Source of the DNA: Psychrobacter arcticus 273-4
Lineage (GTDB): Bacteria; Pseudomonadota; Gammaproteobacteria; Pseudomonadales; Moraxellaceae
DNA length: 64,000 bases
Direction of reading: 5' to 3'
Assembly (NCBI RefSeq): GCF_000012305.1
Contig: NC_007204.1
Location: 2,108,001-2,172,000 of the forward strand
Part shown: positions 1 through 8,575 of the stretch, in pieces
Numbering within the stretch: the first letter of the stretch is position 1
How the letters are laid out: each line of letters starts with the position of its first letter
The notes under the pieces: generated by a model
What the model saw: the letters and a program-made list of their open reading frames with translations, nothing else
Database searches by the model: none
Told to the model about the DNA's origin: nothing
Made by a program: the position numbers and the translations under genes

Positions 1-147
1 AGACAAAGCCGCATCAATCATCGGTAAGATTTGCTGCGTCTGCTGGCGCTTACCTGTCTCGGTATGACTCGATAACACCTGCCCACTGGCATCTAAAATT
101 GCAACCGAGCACTGATCAAACACGGTATCCATTGCTAAAAACATCAT
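1..147 (-). CDS. tsaB: TsaB (YeaZ), tRNA t6A biosynthesis protein, N-terminal fragment
   Basis: Partial gene that runs off the left edge, so only about the first 49 residues are visible. The start is a double ATG (MMFLAMDTVFDQ). The pattern FLAMDT...CSVAIL and the later QQTQQILPMI match the N-terminus of TsaB, the ASKHA-fold partner of TsaD. In that family it helps install threonylcarbamoyl on A37 of ANN-decoding tRNAs and has no catalytic activity of its own. It lies downstream of ffh on the same strand, separated by the ffh terminator, so it is probably transcribed separately. The family call rests only on the short N-terminus. Confidence 0.8.
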   Translation of the reverse strand, partial: MMFLAMDTVFDQCSVAILDASGQVLSSHTETGKRQQTQQILPMIDAALS

Positions 148-272
148 TACCTCGGCTTATTCTTTTGGCATCATAAAACAGCGCCTATCATAGCATTTAG
201 GACAGATTAATTTACCGACTTTCTATATTTTTCATGTATTCTTTATGAGAATTTATCTCAATAGCATAAACA

Positions 273-308
273 TAAAAAACCTCAAAGCTAAATAATCTTT
301 GAGGTTTT
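273..308 (-). terminator. Rho-independent terminator of ffh
   Basis: An 11-bp stem (AAACCTCAAAG paired with CTTTGAGGTTT) with a short AT loop is followed on the minus strand by a T run. It lies about 50 bases after the ffh stop codon. Confidence 0.8.
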
Positions 309-356
309 CATTGTCAAGATACTATCAGTAGCACTAAGTCAGTAACACTAAGTCGT

Positions 357-1892
357 TTAAAAACGGGTTTTAAACTTTTTTGGCGCTTTATTCTGCAGCT
401 CTTGCATCTCTTCATTGCTTGGCCTGTTGTTTGGATCCAAACCCATTTGCTTTACCATTTGCTGTGGATTCACATCTTTCGCGCCGCGTTGCTGACCGCC
501 ACCACCGAATAATGGACCACTGCCGCCTGCTCCAGCGCCGCCGCCCATTAATCCTTGCATCGATTTCATCATTTTACTGATGCCTTCAGGCTTAGAAATC
601 ATCTTCATCATTTTTGCCATTTGCTTGTGCTGCTTAAGCAAACGATTGACGTCTTGAATCTCACGACCTGAGCCTGCAGCGATACGGCGCTTACGACTTG
701 GGTTGATTTTATCAGGGTTTTTACGCTCAAATGGCGTCATCGAATTAATCAATGCTTCCATCTCACGCACTTTTTCTTCAGGCTTAGCATCTTCGACCGC
801 TTTTTGCATATCCGAGCCGCCCATACCTGGCATCTTATCCAAGAAGCCTGCCATGCCGCCCATACTCTTCATTTGCTGGAACTGGGTCAATAGATCCTCA
901 AGGTCGAACTCGCCGCCCTTTTGCATCTTTTTCGCCATTTTTTCGGCTTTATCACGGTCAATCTTTTGCTCAACTTCTTCAACCAGACTCAGTACGTCAC
1001 CCATACCAAGAATACGTTGAGCAATACGTTCAGGGTGGAACAACTCCAATGCATCAAGTTTCTCACCGCGACCCAAGAATTTAATCGGCTTACCTGTAAT
1101 AGCACGTACAGAAAGCGCCGCACCGCCGCGAGCATCACCGTCGGTCTTGGTCAAAATAACGCCCGTTAATGGCAGCGCATCGTTAAAGGCTTTGGCAGTA
1201 TTTGCTGCATCCTGACCAGTCATTGCATCAACGACGAATAAGGTCTCAGAAGGATTGACCGCAGCGGTTAACGCTTTGATTTCGTCCATCATGGTTTCAT
1301 CGATAGCTAGACGACCCGCCGTATCAATAATCAAAATATCTTGATATTGAATTTTGGCTTCTTCGATAGCACGTAGCGCAATATCAATTGGATTTTCGTC
1401 GCTACTTGAATTGACGAACTTGGCATTTACTTGCCCAGCGACTTGCTCAAGCTGGGCAATCGCTGCTGGACGATAGACGTCAGCAGATACTAGCATGACT
1501 TTTTTCTTATGGCGCTCTTGTAAAAACTTTGCCAATTTACCAGCAGTAGTGGTTTTACCCGCACCTTGCAGACCAGCAAGCAGATAAACAACAGGCGGCT
1601 TACCCGTCATCTCTAATTGCTGATTGGCACTGCCCATCATTTCAGTCAGCTCATCATGGACAATTTTGACAAAAGCTTGACCTGGCGCCAACTCTTTAAG
1701 CACTTCAGCACCAAGCGCTTGCTCTTTTACACGCTTTACAAAATCACGGGTGACCGGCAGTGCGACATCGGCTTCTAATAGCGCCATACGCACTTCACGC
1801 AAGGTGTCTTTAATATTGTCTTCGGTCAGTTGCCCTGTACCTGCGATATTGCGCAGGCTCGACGATAATCGTTCTGTTAAAGTATCAAACAT
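357..1892 (-). CDS. ffh: Signal recognition particle protein Ffh
   Basis: GTPase subunit of the signal recognition particle. It binds 4.5S RNA and signal sequences of nascent membrane proteins and docks with FtsY at the inner membrane. The 511-residue product has a helical N domain (about 1-95) and a G domain with P-loop GLQGAGKTT (107-115), DTAGRLAID and TKTDGDARGG. The methionine-rich M domain follows, with the RNA-binding stretch RKRRIAAGSGREIQDVNRLL. A glycine-rich patch near the C-terminus makes it longer than the roughly 450-residue E. coli protein. The gene diverges from ypjD, as in many gammaproteobacteria. The family assignment is secure. Confidence 0.97.
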   Translation of the reverse strand: MFDTLTERLSSSLRNIAGTGQLTEDNIKDTLREVRMALLEADVALPVTRDFVKRVKEQALGAEVLKELAPGQAFVKIVHDELTEMMGSANQQLEMTGKPPVVYLLAGLQGAGKTTTAGKLAKFLQERHKKKVMLVSADVYRPAAIAQLEQVAGQVNAKFVNSSSDENPIDIALRAIEEAKIQYQDILIIDTAGRLAIDETMMDEIKALTAAVNPSETLFVVDAMTGQDAANTAKAFNDALPLTGVILTKTDGDARGGAALSVRAITGKPIKFLGRGEKLDALELFHPERIAQRILGMGDVLSLVEEVEQKIDRDKAEKMAKKMQKGGEFDLEDLLTQFQQMKSMGGMAGFLDKMPGMGGSDMQKAVEDAKPEEKVREMEALINSMTPFERKNPDKINPSRKRRIAAGSGREIQDVNRLLKQHKQMAKMMKMISKPEGISKMMKSMQGLMGGGAGAGGSGPLFGGGGQQRGAKDVNPQQMVKQMGLDPNNRPSNEEMQELQNKAPKKFKTRF

Positions 1893-2146
1893 AAATAACT
1901 CTCAGTTAAAATAATTCTTTATGAAACTTGGCGCTTAGTAGAGATTGGCTTCGTAAGTTAACGCGCTGATAAATACGATTCGGGTATTGGTATCTGATGG
2001 CGAATACTAAAGCTCCATTGCCAAGCATTTATCAGGAATACATAAGATGGTGCTCAATTGATTGCCATTTTATGATAAATTGGGTAATTATTCTAATAAT
2101 ACCACTTTAGCATTAAATTAAGCGCGTATTTTGCGCGCATTATGAG

Positions 2147-2953
2147 ATGAGGTTTTTTATCTTGCAACTTGCATTCTTACTTGCTGCGATGGCTTACCTC
2201 TTAGTCAGCATCTATATTGGTTGGGCGCTGATTCAGAATAAACCTATCCATAAAGGCACTAGCTTAGGCTTATTGTTTATGGGTATGTTGGCACATGCCG
2301 CCCTACTTTATCCGCACGTGGTCACCCTCTATGGGCTAAATTTTAATCTGTTTAATATCATCAGCCTGATCAGCTTGTTCTTTTTGTTTTTCTACGTCAT
2401 GTTCTCTCTATATCGACCTATCGTCAGTCTGGGTATTCTCGCCGCACCGACTGCACTTACGGGTATGATAATCGGCTATATTGGGCGGGCGCCTTATCGT
2501 CCGATTACGGATATTAGCATTGGGCTTGAGGCTCATATCTTACTATCACTTGCCGCGTATTGTGTGCTGCTGATGGCAGCGGTACAAGCGTTGTTTTTAC
2601 GCCTACAGATACGCGAGCTTAAGCATCAATCGATTCATCGCTTCTGGGTAAATAAGCTGCCGTCCCTTCAAAGCATGGAGAGCCTGTTATTTGATATGCT
2701 ATTGGTCGGCTTTGTCCTGCTCAGTATCGCACTGGGGATTGGTTTTATCTACGTAGAAGACTTGATGGCGCAGCATCTTGTCCACAAAACAGCCTTTAGT
2801 CTACTGTCATGGCTGCTGTTTGGCGCATTACTCATCGGTAATTGGCGTGCTGGATGGCGCGGAAAACGTGCTGCCAACATGACCATTTATGCTTTTATTT
2901 TATTAGCCATTGGTTTTGTCGGTAGCAAGTTTGTGCTGGAGATGCTGCTGTAA
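2147..2953 (+). CDS. ypjD: YpjD/CcsA-like cytochrome c assembly family inner membrane protein
   Basis: A 268-residue integral membrane protein with about eight hydrophobic segments, starting MRFFILQLAFLLAAMAYLL. The later pattern (GLEAHILLSLAAYCVLLMAAVQALFLRLQ) resembles the CcsA/HemX-type family PF01578. Its position divergent from ffh matches ypjD in other gammaproteobacteria. Family members are annotated as cytochrome c assembly proteins, but a haem role for the YpjD branch is not established and the sequence does not prove one. The start is the second of two close ATGs, because the first (2142) meets a stop after two codons. The stop codon lies inside a perfect palindrome. Confidence 0.82.
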   Translation: MRFFILQLAFLLAAMAYLLVSIYIGWALIQNKPIHKGTSLGLLFMGMLAHAALLYPHVVTLYGLNFNLFNIISLISLFFLFFYVMFSLYRPIVSLGILAAPTALTGMIIGYIGRAPYRPITDISIGLEAHILLSLAAYCVLLMAAVQALFLRLQIRELKHQSIHRFWVNKLPSLQSMESLLFDMLLVGFVLLSIALGIGFIYVEDLMAQHLVHKTAFSLLSWLLFGALLIGNWRAGWRGKRAANMTIYAFILLAIGFVGSKFVLEMLL

Positions 2954-2971
2954 AATCGATTTTACAGCAGC
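2944..2971. repeat. 28-bp perfect palindrome at the ypjD stop
   Basis: The arm GCTGCTGTAAAATC is followed immediately by its exact reverse complement. The palindrome contains the last codons and TAA of ypjD. No T tract follows, so it is not a classic intrinsic terminator. It could protect the mRNA 3' end or be a junction left by the neighbouring IS remnant. Confidence 0.7.
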
Positions 2972-3000
2972 AACGTGATTAAAAAATGTGTCCGCTGGTA

Positions 3001-3369
3001 TTAAATGATAATACTGGCGGCCTTTTTATTCAGTCTCTTTTGATCGGACACGCTTTTGGATGTACTAAGCTCTTTTTTTTGACTGATACCAAGGCGCTTT
3101 AGGGCATGATGAATGCCTGTTTTGCTACAATTTAGTCGACGGGCACGCTCATAATGATAAGCATCGGGGTATCTTTTTACATCTTCAATCAATGCGTCAT
3201 CAGGTATTTTTGTTGGCGCTTTATGTCTACCACTCTTAGGCGCTAAGGTTAGCTTCCAGCTGTGTATGGTACTCGTGCTAAGCTCGTAAAAAGCAGCCGC
3301 TTCTCTCACTGTCATGCCGTTATTAATACTAGACAGTACCTGTTTGCGATAGTCTATTGAATAGGTCAT
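3001..3369 (-). pseudogene. IS630-family transposase orfA remnant (helix-turn-helix half)
   Basis: Encodes 122 residues starting MTYSIDYRKQVL, a helix-turn-helix domain (VREAAAFYELSTSTIHSWK, about 21-39) and the typical DAYHYERARRLNCS segment. This matches the DNA-binding N-terminal half of IS630-type transposases. After QKK the frame departs from the family: reading the next frame gives HPKACPIKR, the usual continuation, so a one-base slip at an A8 tract (minus-strand reading, near 3072-3080) broke it. The catalytic DDE half is absent, with only 47 bases to the ypjD stop. I therefore call a decayed IS fragment. Some IS630 elements use programmed frameshifting at A runs, but without the second half no active enzyme can be made here. 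Confidence 0.7.
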
Positions 3370-4005
3370 TGTTTATTTCATTAATTAAGATGGTTGTCAA
3401 TATTGTATCGGTTTTATTTGGATTAAACCATATCACATCTATAGATTTTAGCGAAAAATAATAATCAGATGTAATTACTGTTAAATCATTATAGATAGCC
3501 GTAACTTGTAACTACATGACATGTTTGGACTCCGCAGCGGTAATCATTTATTTAAGTAAATAGACAAAATCATTACCTAGAATCATAATAGATTGATAAT
3601 GATATATAGATTTACAATAACGCCAGTAGGATTAACAGATTGTATTAAATATATGATTGAGACTTTACTGACTCTTTTTATAACTTACCACTAAAAAGTG
3701 AATCCTTATTATTAAATAATCAATAACATAGGGCGCTCATTTCAGGGTATAATAGCCACCCTTTAAACCAACAACTATCACAAAAATATTTGAGTATTCA
3801 TTACTTTTATGGTATAAATGTCGGCTTTAAAATTTTCTGAATTGGTTTGCCTGTTATTTGCCTTTAGATGACAGTAAATCAGCTCAACCTTCATATAGTT
3901 TTGTTTGGTGCAAAGCTGCCGCTTGCTGTGTCCATGCCGCAAATACGTGCAACTTGCCCAGACTGGTATGAGAAAAACTCATACCTCATAGATTAGGAGT
4001 TCGCC
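3370..4005. other. Long non-coding region and leader upstream of rpmB
   Basis: There are 636 bases without a convincing gene. The part next to the IS remnant (about 3370-3740) is very AT-rich and shows no clear feature. The rpmB-proximal part holds a TATAAT-like hexamer at 3748-3753, a stronger promoter at 3790-3818, and a hairpin (GGTATGAG, A-rich loop, CTCATACC) at about 3964-3984, just before the rpmB ribosome binding site. Confidence 0.6.
3790..3818 (+). promoter_or_regulatory. Predicted sigma-70 promoter for rpmB-rpmG
   Basis: TTGAGT (3790-3795), a 17-base spacer and TATAAA (3813-3818). It would give a leader of about 180 bases before the rpmB start at 4006. Confidence 0.6.
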
Positions 4006-4242
4006 ATGTCTAGAGTTTGCCAAGTGACTGGAAAGCGCCCTATGGTGGGTAATAATGTTTCGCACGCAAACAACAAAACCCGTCGTCGCTTTCTACCAAA
4101 CCTTCACAACCATCGTTTTTGGGTAGAGTCTGAAAATCGTTTTGTACGTCTACGTGTGTCTACCAAAGGTATGCGCATCATTGACAAACTGGGTATCGAT
4201 AAAGTGCTAGTAGATCTACGCGCACAAGGTCAAAAAGTTTAA
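4006..4242 (+). CDS. rpmB: 50S ribosomal protein L28
   Basis: A 78-residue L28 of normal length. It starts [23 protein letters not shown] and continues with the family pattern [17 protein letters not shown]. It is a structural protein of the large ribosomal subunit. The start follows a ribosome binding site (TTAGGAG) about eight bases upstream. It lies directly upstream of rpmG on the same strand, the conserved rpmBG pair. A stem-loop sits just before the binding site in a long leader, which could allow leader-based control, though nothing in the sequence proves this. Confidence 0.97.
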   Translation: MSRVCQVTGKRPMVGNNVSHANNKTRRRFLPNLHNHRFWVESENRFVRLRVSTKGMRIIDKLGIDKVLVDLRAQGQKV

Positions 4243-4407
4243 GTAAACATTGGCAGCCTAATCTATCGATGAATGTCGCTATTTAGGCTGCTGTCATGTT
4301 GAAGATTTACTAGCTCATATATTTATGGCTGGCTATTATCTACAGCAACTTAATCCTTTAGATCCGTACCTATCGATTGAAGACCGCTCATTTACAGGAA
4401 AGCTATC

Positions 4408-4563
4408 ATGAGAGATAAAATTAAATTAGTATCAACTGCTGGTACTGGGTATTACTATACCACTACCAAAAACAAGCGCACTATGCCTGGCAAAATGGAA
4501 ATCAAAAAATTTGATCCAAAAGTACGCCAGCATGTGATCTTTAAAGAAGCAAAAATCAAATAA
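4408..4563 (+). CDS. rpmG: 50S ribosomal protein L33
   Basis: A short gene of 51 codons starting [20 protein letters not shown] and ending FKEAKIK. It matches ribosomal protein L33 of the large subunit. It has no CXXC zinc-ribbon cysteines, so it is the zinc-independent (C-minus) form also seen in E. coli. The ribosome binding site is AGGAAAG, seven bases before the ATG. It follows rpmB by 165 bases and is closed by a clear terminator, so the two probably form one transcript. Confidence 0.96.
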   Translation: MRDKIKLVSTAGTGYYYTTTKNKRTMPGKMEIKKFDPKVRQHVIFKEAKIK

Positions 4564-4596
4564 TTCCCATTTTTATAAATGGTTTTATTTGAACAA

Positions 4597-4632
4597 AAAA
4601 AAGGGTTTATCGATTTGATAAACCCTTTTTTA
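4597..4632 (+). terminator. Rho-independent terminator of rpmBG
   Basis: A 12-bp stem (AAAGGGTTTATC with GATAAACCCTTT), five-base loop GATTT and a T run, 36 bases after rpmG. Confidence 0.88.
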
Positions 4633-4659
4633 TTGTCGATATGTTGACTGTTTGTTATT

Positions 4660-4798
4660 TATAGTCGGTGAAAAGTAATATCGATACAACACGTACTACT
4701 GGTGCAAATTTTTCTTGCTTGCTGTGCCTACGCAGACAGAGGCTGCAAAAAATTTACACCAGCAATACGGTAGCGACTTTAAAGTATTTCAACTATAG
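4660..4798 (-). repeat. MITE-like hairpin repeat, subfamily 1, copy A
   Basis: About 139 bp bounded by TATAGT...ACTATA ends. The core contains CTGGTGCAAATTTTT and its near reverse complement around GCCTACGCAGACAGAGGC, so the transcript can fold into a long stem. Orientation is opposite to most other copies (12550, 21894, 24866, 29150 and 45149 run forward; 40895 is also reversed). It carries no gene. Its right end supplies the last two codons and stop of the neighbouring minus-strand gene. Confidence 0.88.
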
Positions 4799-5100
4799 TG
4801 TGTTGGTTCTTTATCATAGACATGAGCATGCCACTGGCTCATCTGCTTCTGCATGATGACTTGAATCGCTGCATGAATCATATGCTGACCCATCGCTTGG
4901 GTATCACTGCCAAGTATCTCTTTTAACTTATCAGAAAAATCTATGGTCATCAGCGGTGCGTCATCTTGTTCAGCATCACGTAAGAGCAATTTACCACCCT
5001 CTGCTTCAACCAGCTCAAGGGTCGTCTCTTTTGCAAACCCTGCAAACTGATCGGTACTGTCATTATCTACTTCAATCTCATTATCGATATCGTATGGCAT
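4789..5100 (-). CDS. Hypothetical acidic protein, 103 aa
   Basis: I do not recognise this protein. It is small, acidic and soluble (MPYDIDNEIEVDNDSTDQFAG..., later LELVEAEGGKLLLRDAEQDDAPLMTIDFSD), with no signal peptide or membrane segment. The second half looks helical (KLKEILGSDTQAMGQHMIHAAIQVIMQKQMSQW). The last residues Tyr-Ser and the stop TGA are encoded by the end of the adjacent repeat, so the native C-terminus was probably replaced when the repeat inserted. The start ATG follows an AAGGATAC-type binding site. Confidence 0.7.
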   Translation of the reverse strand: MPYDIDNEIEVDNDSTDQFAGFAKETTLELVEAEGGKLLLRDAEQDDAPLMTIDFSDKLKEILGSDTQAMGQHMIHAAIQVIMQKQMSQWHAHVYDKEPTHYS

Positions 5101-5301
5101 TAATTGTATCCTTATTATCCCGTTTATACCTGTAAAAAACGCGCTGCCTTACTCTTATAAAGCCACAATCTTACAGTCATGCGGGCAAAACTATCTTATT
5201 CATACAATGGACGCTTTGGCGCTATAATTCAAGGGCTGTCATATAAGTCTTTTGCACACCCTACGTTCGATGGTCTTAGTTTTATAGAAAATTGATATTC
5301 G

Positions 5302-5610
5302 TTAACGCCAGTAGCGCAATTTTGCTAGGGTAAATAAGAAAGCAACAAACATGCCAAGGTAATACATCAGCTTTAACTCTAATGTCGGATCACGATATTT
5401 GAACGGTAATGCTACTGTCGCAGTCGCGGTTGGCAGTATCAATAACATCAGCAGCCAATTTTCAAAGACGTGTAGCCAGCCTTGCAAATCCGTACCATGA
5501 CGCAGTGAAGACAGCCCTAGCAGCAGACAGGCGATAATCAGGGCGATAAATAAACCATTTGGTAAGTCTTTTGGAAAAATGATATCGGTAATTTTTGGTG
5601 ATGTTGACAT
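5302..5610 (-). CDS. Hypothetical inner membrane protein, 102 aa
   Basis: Unrecognised small membrane protein. It has three hydrophobic stretches (about residues 18-38, 48-68 and 80-98), starts MSTSPKITDIIFPKDLPNG and ends LAKLRYWR. The charged ends and the positive C-terminus suggest an inner membrane location. No catalytic motif is visible and the ribosome binding site is weak. It lies between two other minus-strand small genes but with gaps of 145 bases or more, so an operon is not evident. Confidence 0.65.
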   Translation of the reverse strand: MSTSPKITDIIFPKDLPNGLFIALIIACLLLGLSSLRHGTDLQGWLHVFENWLLMLLILPTATATVALPFKYRDPTLELKLMYYLGMFVAFLFTLAKLRYWR

Positions 5611-5755
5611 ACAAGCGAGTGTCCAGTCGCGCGATAAAGCGGGACTTATTAATGAGCAAAAAGTGACAATTAAAATCTAGTAGGTAGAAAATTTTAAACC
5701 AGAAAATACTGACGGCTAAGAAACTAATAATAGTTTAGCGCTATTATCGGTCATA

Positions 5756-6091
5756 TTAACTATACGTACCCATTAACCACAGCATCGATATACAAGAGGT
5801 TAAATATCCCAAACTAATGGCGTTCCAGCTTTCTATATGCATGCCTTTAACCTTGTTAAATAGGCGTGAACCGACCCAAAACAAAAAAGGAATACCAAGC
5901 ATAAATATTGGTACTATCACCGCAGCGTGGCGCAATACCTCTTCTGTGTCATCACCCACCATTAAACGAAAGCCATAACCTGCTAGACTTAGAACAAGGG
6001 CGAATACAGCTAAGCCAATGGTGATACCTTTTGGCACTAGGCTACGTGGTTGCGAAGCTTGATTTTGATATTTTGCGTTTTGCATATTCAT
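5756..6091 (-). CDS. Hypothetical inner membrane protein, 111 aa
   Basis: Unrecognised membrane protein. A polar N-terminal tail (MNMQNAKYQNQASQPRSLVP) is followed by three predicted transmembrane segments (about 22-43, 57-76 and 90-108). No motif points to a function. It lies 98 bases downstream of rpe on the same strand and could share its transcript. Confidence 0.65.
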   Translation of the reverse strand: MNMQNAKYQNQASQPRSLVPKGITIGLAVFALVLSLAGYGFRLMVGDDTEEVLRHAAVIVPIFMLGIPFLFWVGSRLFNKVKGMHIESWNAISLGYLTSCISMLWLMGTYS

Positions 6092-6189
6092 ATCTCACTT
6101 TTAGCTGAGGTGTCGCTTAATATAATCAGTCATACAGCAGCTCTCAATAGTATGTAACTTTAATAGTATATAACTTACTATATGGGGCG

Positions 6190-6879
6190 TTATTCTCTAT
6201 TTGCCAAGGCAAGCTCTGTACGCATGGCATCGATTGCTGCTTTGTAATCTTCTTGATTAAATATCGCTGAACCGGCGACGAACATATCAGCACCTGCTTC
6301 AGCAATGGCGCGGATATTACTGGCTTTAATACCACCATCGACCTCTAACCTGATTTCACGTCCACTAGTAATGATACGCTGACGAACTTGGCGCACCTTT
6401 TCCAGAGTACCTTCAATAAATGACTGACCACCGTAGCCCGGATTGACGCTCATCAGTAGGATTTGATCCACTTTATCCATGACATAGTCTAAATAATGTA
6501 ATGGGGTCGCTGGATTCAATACCAAACCACACTCAGCGCCGCCATCTTTAATCAACTGCAAAGAGCGATCGATATGCGAGCTTGCTTCTGGATGAAAGGT
6601 GATAATACTGGCACCGGCCTCCAAAAACTGCTCAATCATGCTATCAACAGGGCTGACCATCAAATGCACATCTATTGGTGCCTCAATGCCATAATCACGC
6701 AGCGCCTTACAAATCATGCTACCAAATGTCAAATTAGGCACATAATGGTTGTCCATCACATCAAAATGGATGACATCAGCACCAGACGCCAATACACGTT
6801 CTACCTCTTCGCCTAATTTGGCAAAGTCAGCAGATAATATAGAAGGGGCGATTAGATACGGCTTAGAGGGACTGATCAT
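6190..6879 (-). CDS. rpe: Ribulose-phosphate 3-epimerase
   Basis: Interconverts D-ribulose 5-phosphate and D-xylulose 5-phosphate in the pentose phosphate pathway. The 229-residue TIM barrel has family length. Signatures are [17 protein letters not shown] (N-terminus), [18 protein letters not shown] (catalytic Asp and metal ligands), [14 protein letters not shown] (phosphate loop) and [12 protein letters not shown] (second catalytic Asp). The start is [19 protein letters not shown]. The usual partner gph is not adjacent. The assignment is secure. Confidence 0.97.
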   Translation of the reverse strand: MISPSKPYLIAPSILSADFAKLGEEVERVLASGADVIHFDVMDNHYVPNLTFGSMICKALRDYGIEAPIDVHLMVSPVDSMIEQFLEAGASIITFHPEASSHIDRSLQLIKDGGAECGLVLNPATPLHYLDYVMDKVDQILLMSVNPGYGGQSFIEGTLEKVRQVRQRIITSGREIRLEVDGGIKASNIRAIAEAGADMFVAGSAIFNQEDYKAAIDAMRTELALANRE

Positions 6880-7057
6880 AATTGAGCTACCTAATGGGTA
6901 TTTGACTAAGGATTTAATAGATGTATAGATAGATATATAGAGGTATACATAGCACGAATAATACGTATGTCTATTATAACGGATAAACAGGATCTATGAT
7001 GGGTACTGCCTATCAATATTATAGCTGCACTCAGCAGATACAGATACATGCAGCCAA

Positions 7058-7537
7058 CTAGCGAGGTTTATATTGGGTTTTGCAATAAGCACGACCTACC
7101 GTAAAACCTCGCATCGCTTCATGTTTGGTAGCGCGATTGCTCACACGTTGACGCCATAGGCGAAAAGAGGACGGTTTTAACGCCTGACGCATAAGTGTAA
7201 TGACACCGGACTCATTGAGACCATAGCTATGCTCTATCGCCTCAAATGGTGTCCTATCTTCCCACGCCATTTCTATCACCCGCGACACTTGCGACTCATC
7301 TAGGGCATGAGTAGCCGTATCATTGCTAGATGCTGCGCTAACTGGCCTTGATTTTACTGCATGAGTTTGGGGATCATTTAAGCTTGCACTAGTATTGATA
7401 TGGTCTCGCTGTTTATTTTTTAAAGCGGTATCCATATCCGCTTGCATGGTGGCAAGCGTAGATGTAGCAGCAACAGCATTAACATCTGATGATGGAGCAT
7501 CGGCAGTAACGGTACTTAAATCTTGATAACTTGCCAT
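7058..7537 (-). CDS. TIGR03643 (DUF2805) family protein
   Basis: A 159-residue protein whose C-terminal 80 residues match the TIGR03643/DUF2805 family: VIEMAWEDRTPFEAIEHSYGLNESGVITLMRQALKPSSFRLWRQRV and RATKHEAMRGF. The segment looks like a helix-turn-helix fold, but its role is unknown. The first 75 residues are low-complexity, rich in Ala, Thr, Ser and Asp, and probably disordered. The gene lies 57 bases downstream of the S-formylglutathione hydrolase gene on the same strand and may share its transcript. Confidence 0.8.
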   Translation of the reverse strand: MASYQDLSTVTADAPSSDVNAVAATSTLATMQADMDTALKNKQRDHINTSASLNDPQTHAVKSRPVSAASSNDTATHALDESQVSRVIEMAWEDRTPFEAIEHSYGLNESGVITLMRQALKPSSFRLWRQRVSNRATKHEAMRGFTVGRAYCKTQYKPR

Positions 7538-7594
7538 AGATATGACCCTTTAAACCTGAAACGCTATAACGAATAAACAATATGAGACTAAATT

Positions 7595-8485
7595 TTAGCT
7601 GAGCTGTGCCATGCGCCAGTGATGTTCAATATGCTCATTAATCACGGTTTGGATAAAGTAATAGCTATGATCGTGACCCGCTTGATATCGTAACGTTAAT
7701 GGCTGCTTAGCATTTGCACACGCTTGTTGTAATTTTGACGTTTGCAATTGACCATCGGCTAAAAACTCATCAGCAGCACCTTGATCAACCAAGATGCTTG
7801 AGTACTGCTGACCAACTTGTTCAATGACTTGCGACGCATCTGCTTGCGACCATAAGGCTTTATCATCGCCGAAATACTCTGTATAAGCCGCTTGACCCCA
7901 TGCTGATTCACTAGCGGCGCACACAGGTGATAAAGCTGAAACACTCACAAACTTACCTGGGAATTTAAAGCCCAATAACAAGGCGCCGTGACCACCCATC
8001 GAGTGACCAGTGATACCAATACTATGAATCGGGAACTCTGAACGTAATAAGTCATATAGCTCCTCGACAATATAGCTTTGCATATTAAAGTGCTCAGCCC
8101 AAGGTGCTTGCGTCGCATCGACATAGTAGCTTGCGCCTTGACCAACAAAATAGCGTTCATCGTTTGCTACGTCATTACCTTCACTACTTCTAGGAGAGGT
8201 ATCCGGCGCGATAAATATCATGCCAAGCTCGCTACATTTTTGTTGAAAATGCGCTTTGTGCGTGACATTATCAGCATTACAGGTGAGACCTGATAAGTAT
8301 AAAATCGCTGGACAACGCTGCCCTGCTAGTGCTTCATCAGGCAAATAAATACTAAAGGTCATCGGTGTCTTAGTAGACGTTGATTGATGGCTGTAATAAT
8401 GCTGCTCACCATCAAAACAGCGATTGACACTTTTTTTCGTGAGCTGTGTACTGGCTGAGAGACTGTGTTTATAAGAATTGTTCAT
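7595..8485 (-). CDS. fghA: S-formylglutathione hydrolase
   Basis: Esterase D-type alpha/beta hydrolase that cleaves S-formylglutathione to formate and glutathione, the last step of glutathione-dependent formaldehyde detoxification. The 296-residue product has the nucleophile elbow GITGHSMGGHGALLL, the oxyanion region YLSGLTCNADN, APDTSPR and a C-terminal GHDHSYYF carrying the catalytic His. Family length is about 280; the N-terminus is about 15 residues longer (MNNSYKHSLSAST). The usual partner, formaldehyde dehydrogenase, is not in the window. The symbol could equally be frmB or yeiG. Confidence 0.93.
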   Translation of the reverse strand: MNNSYKHSLSASTQLTKKSVNRCFDGEQHYYSHQSTSTKTPMTFSIYLPDEALAGQRCPAILYLSGLTCNADNVTHKAHFQQKCSELGMIFIAPDTSPRSSEGNDVANDERYFVGQGASYYVDATQAPWAEHFNMQSYIVEELYDLLRSEFPIHSIGITGHSMGGHGALLLGFKFPGKFVSVSALSPVCAASESAWGQAAYTEYFGDDKALWSQADASQVIEQVGQQYSSILVDQGAADEFLADGQLQTSKLQQACANAKQPLTLRYQAGHDHSYYFIQTVINEHIEHHWRMAQLS

Positions 8486-8575
8486 GAGCAGTATCCTTTT
8501 TAGCTAAGATAAAATAATAATAGTTTAAAACAGATGCTTATTTAAAAAAACGTCACATTAAAAATGGGATAAAAA

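Noticed and set aside
4668..4856. Open frame covering repeat copy A; similar frames in other copies
   Set aside because: The same peptide (TGANFSCLLCLRRQRL...) recurs only because the repeat does. There are no start signals and no family match.
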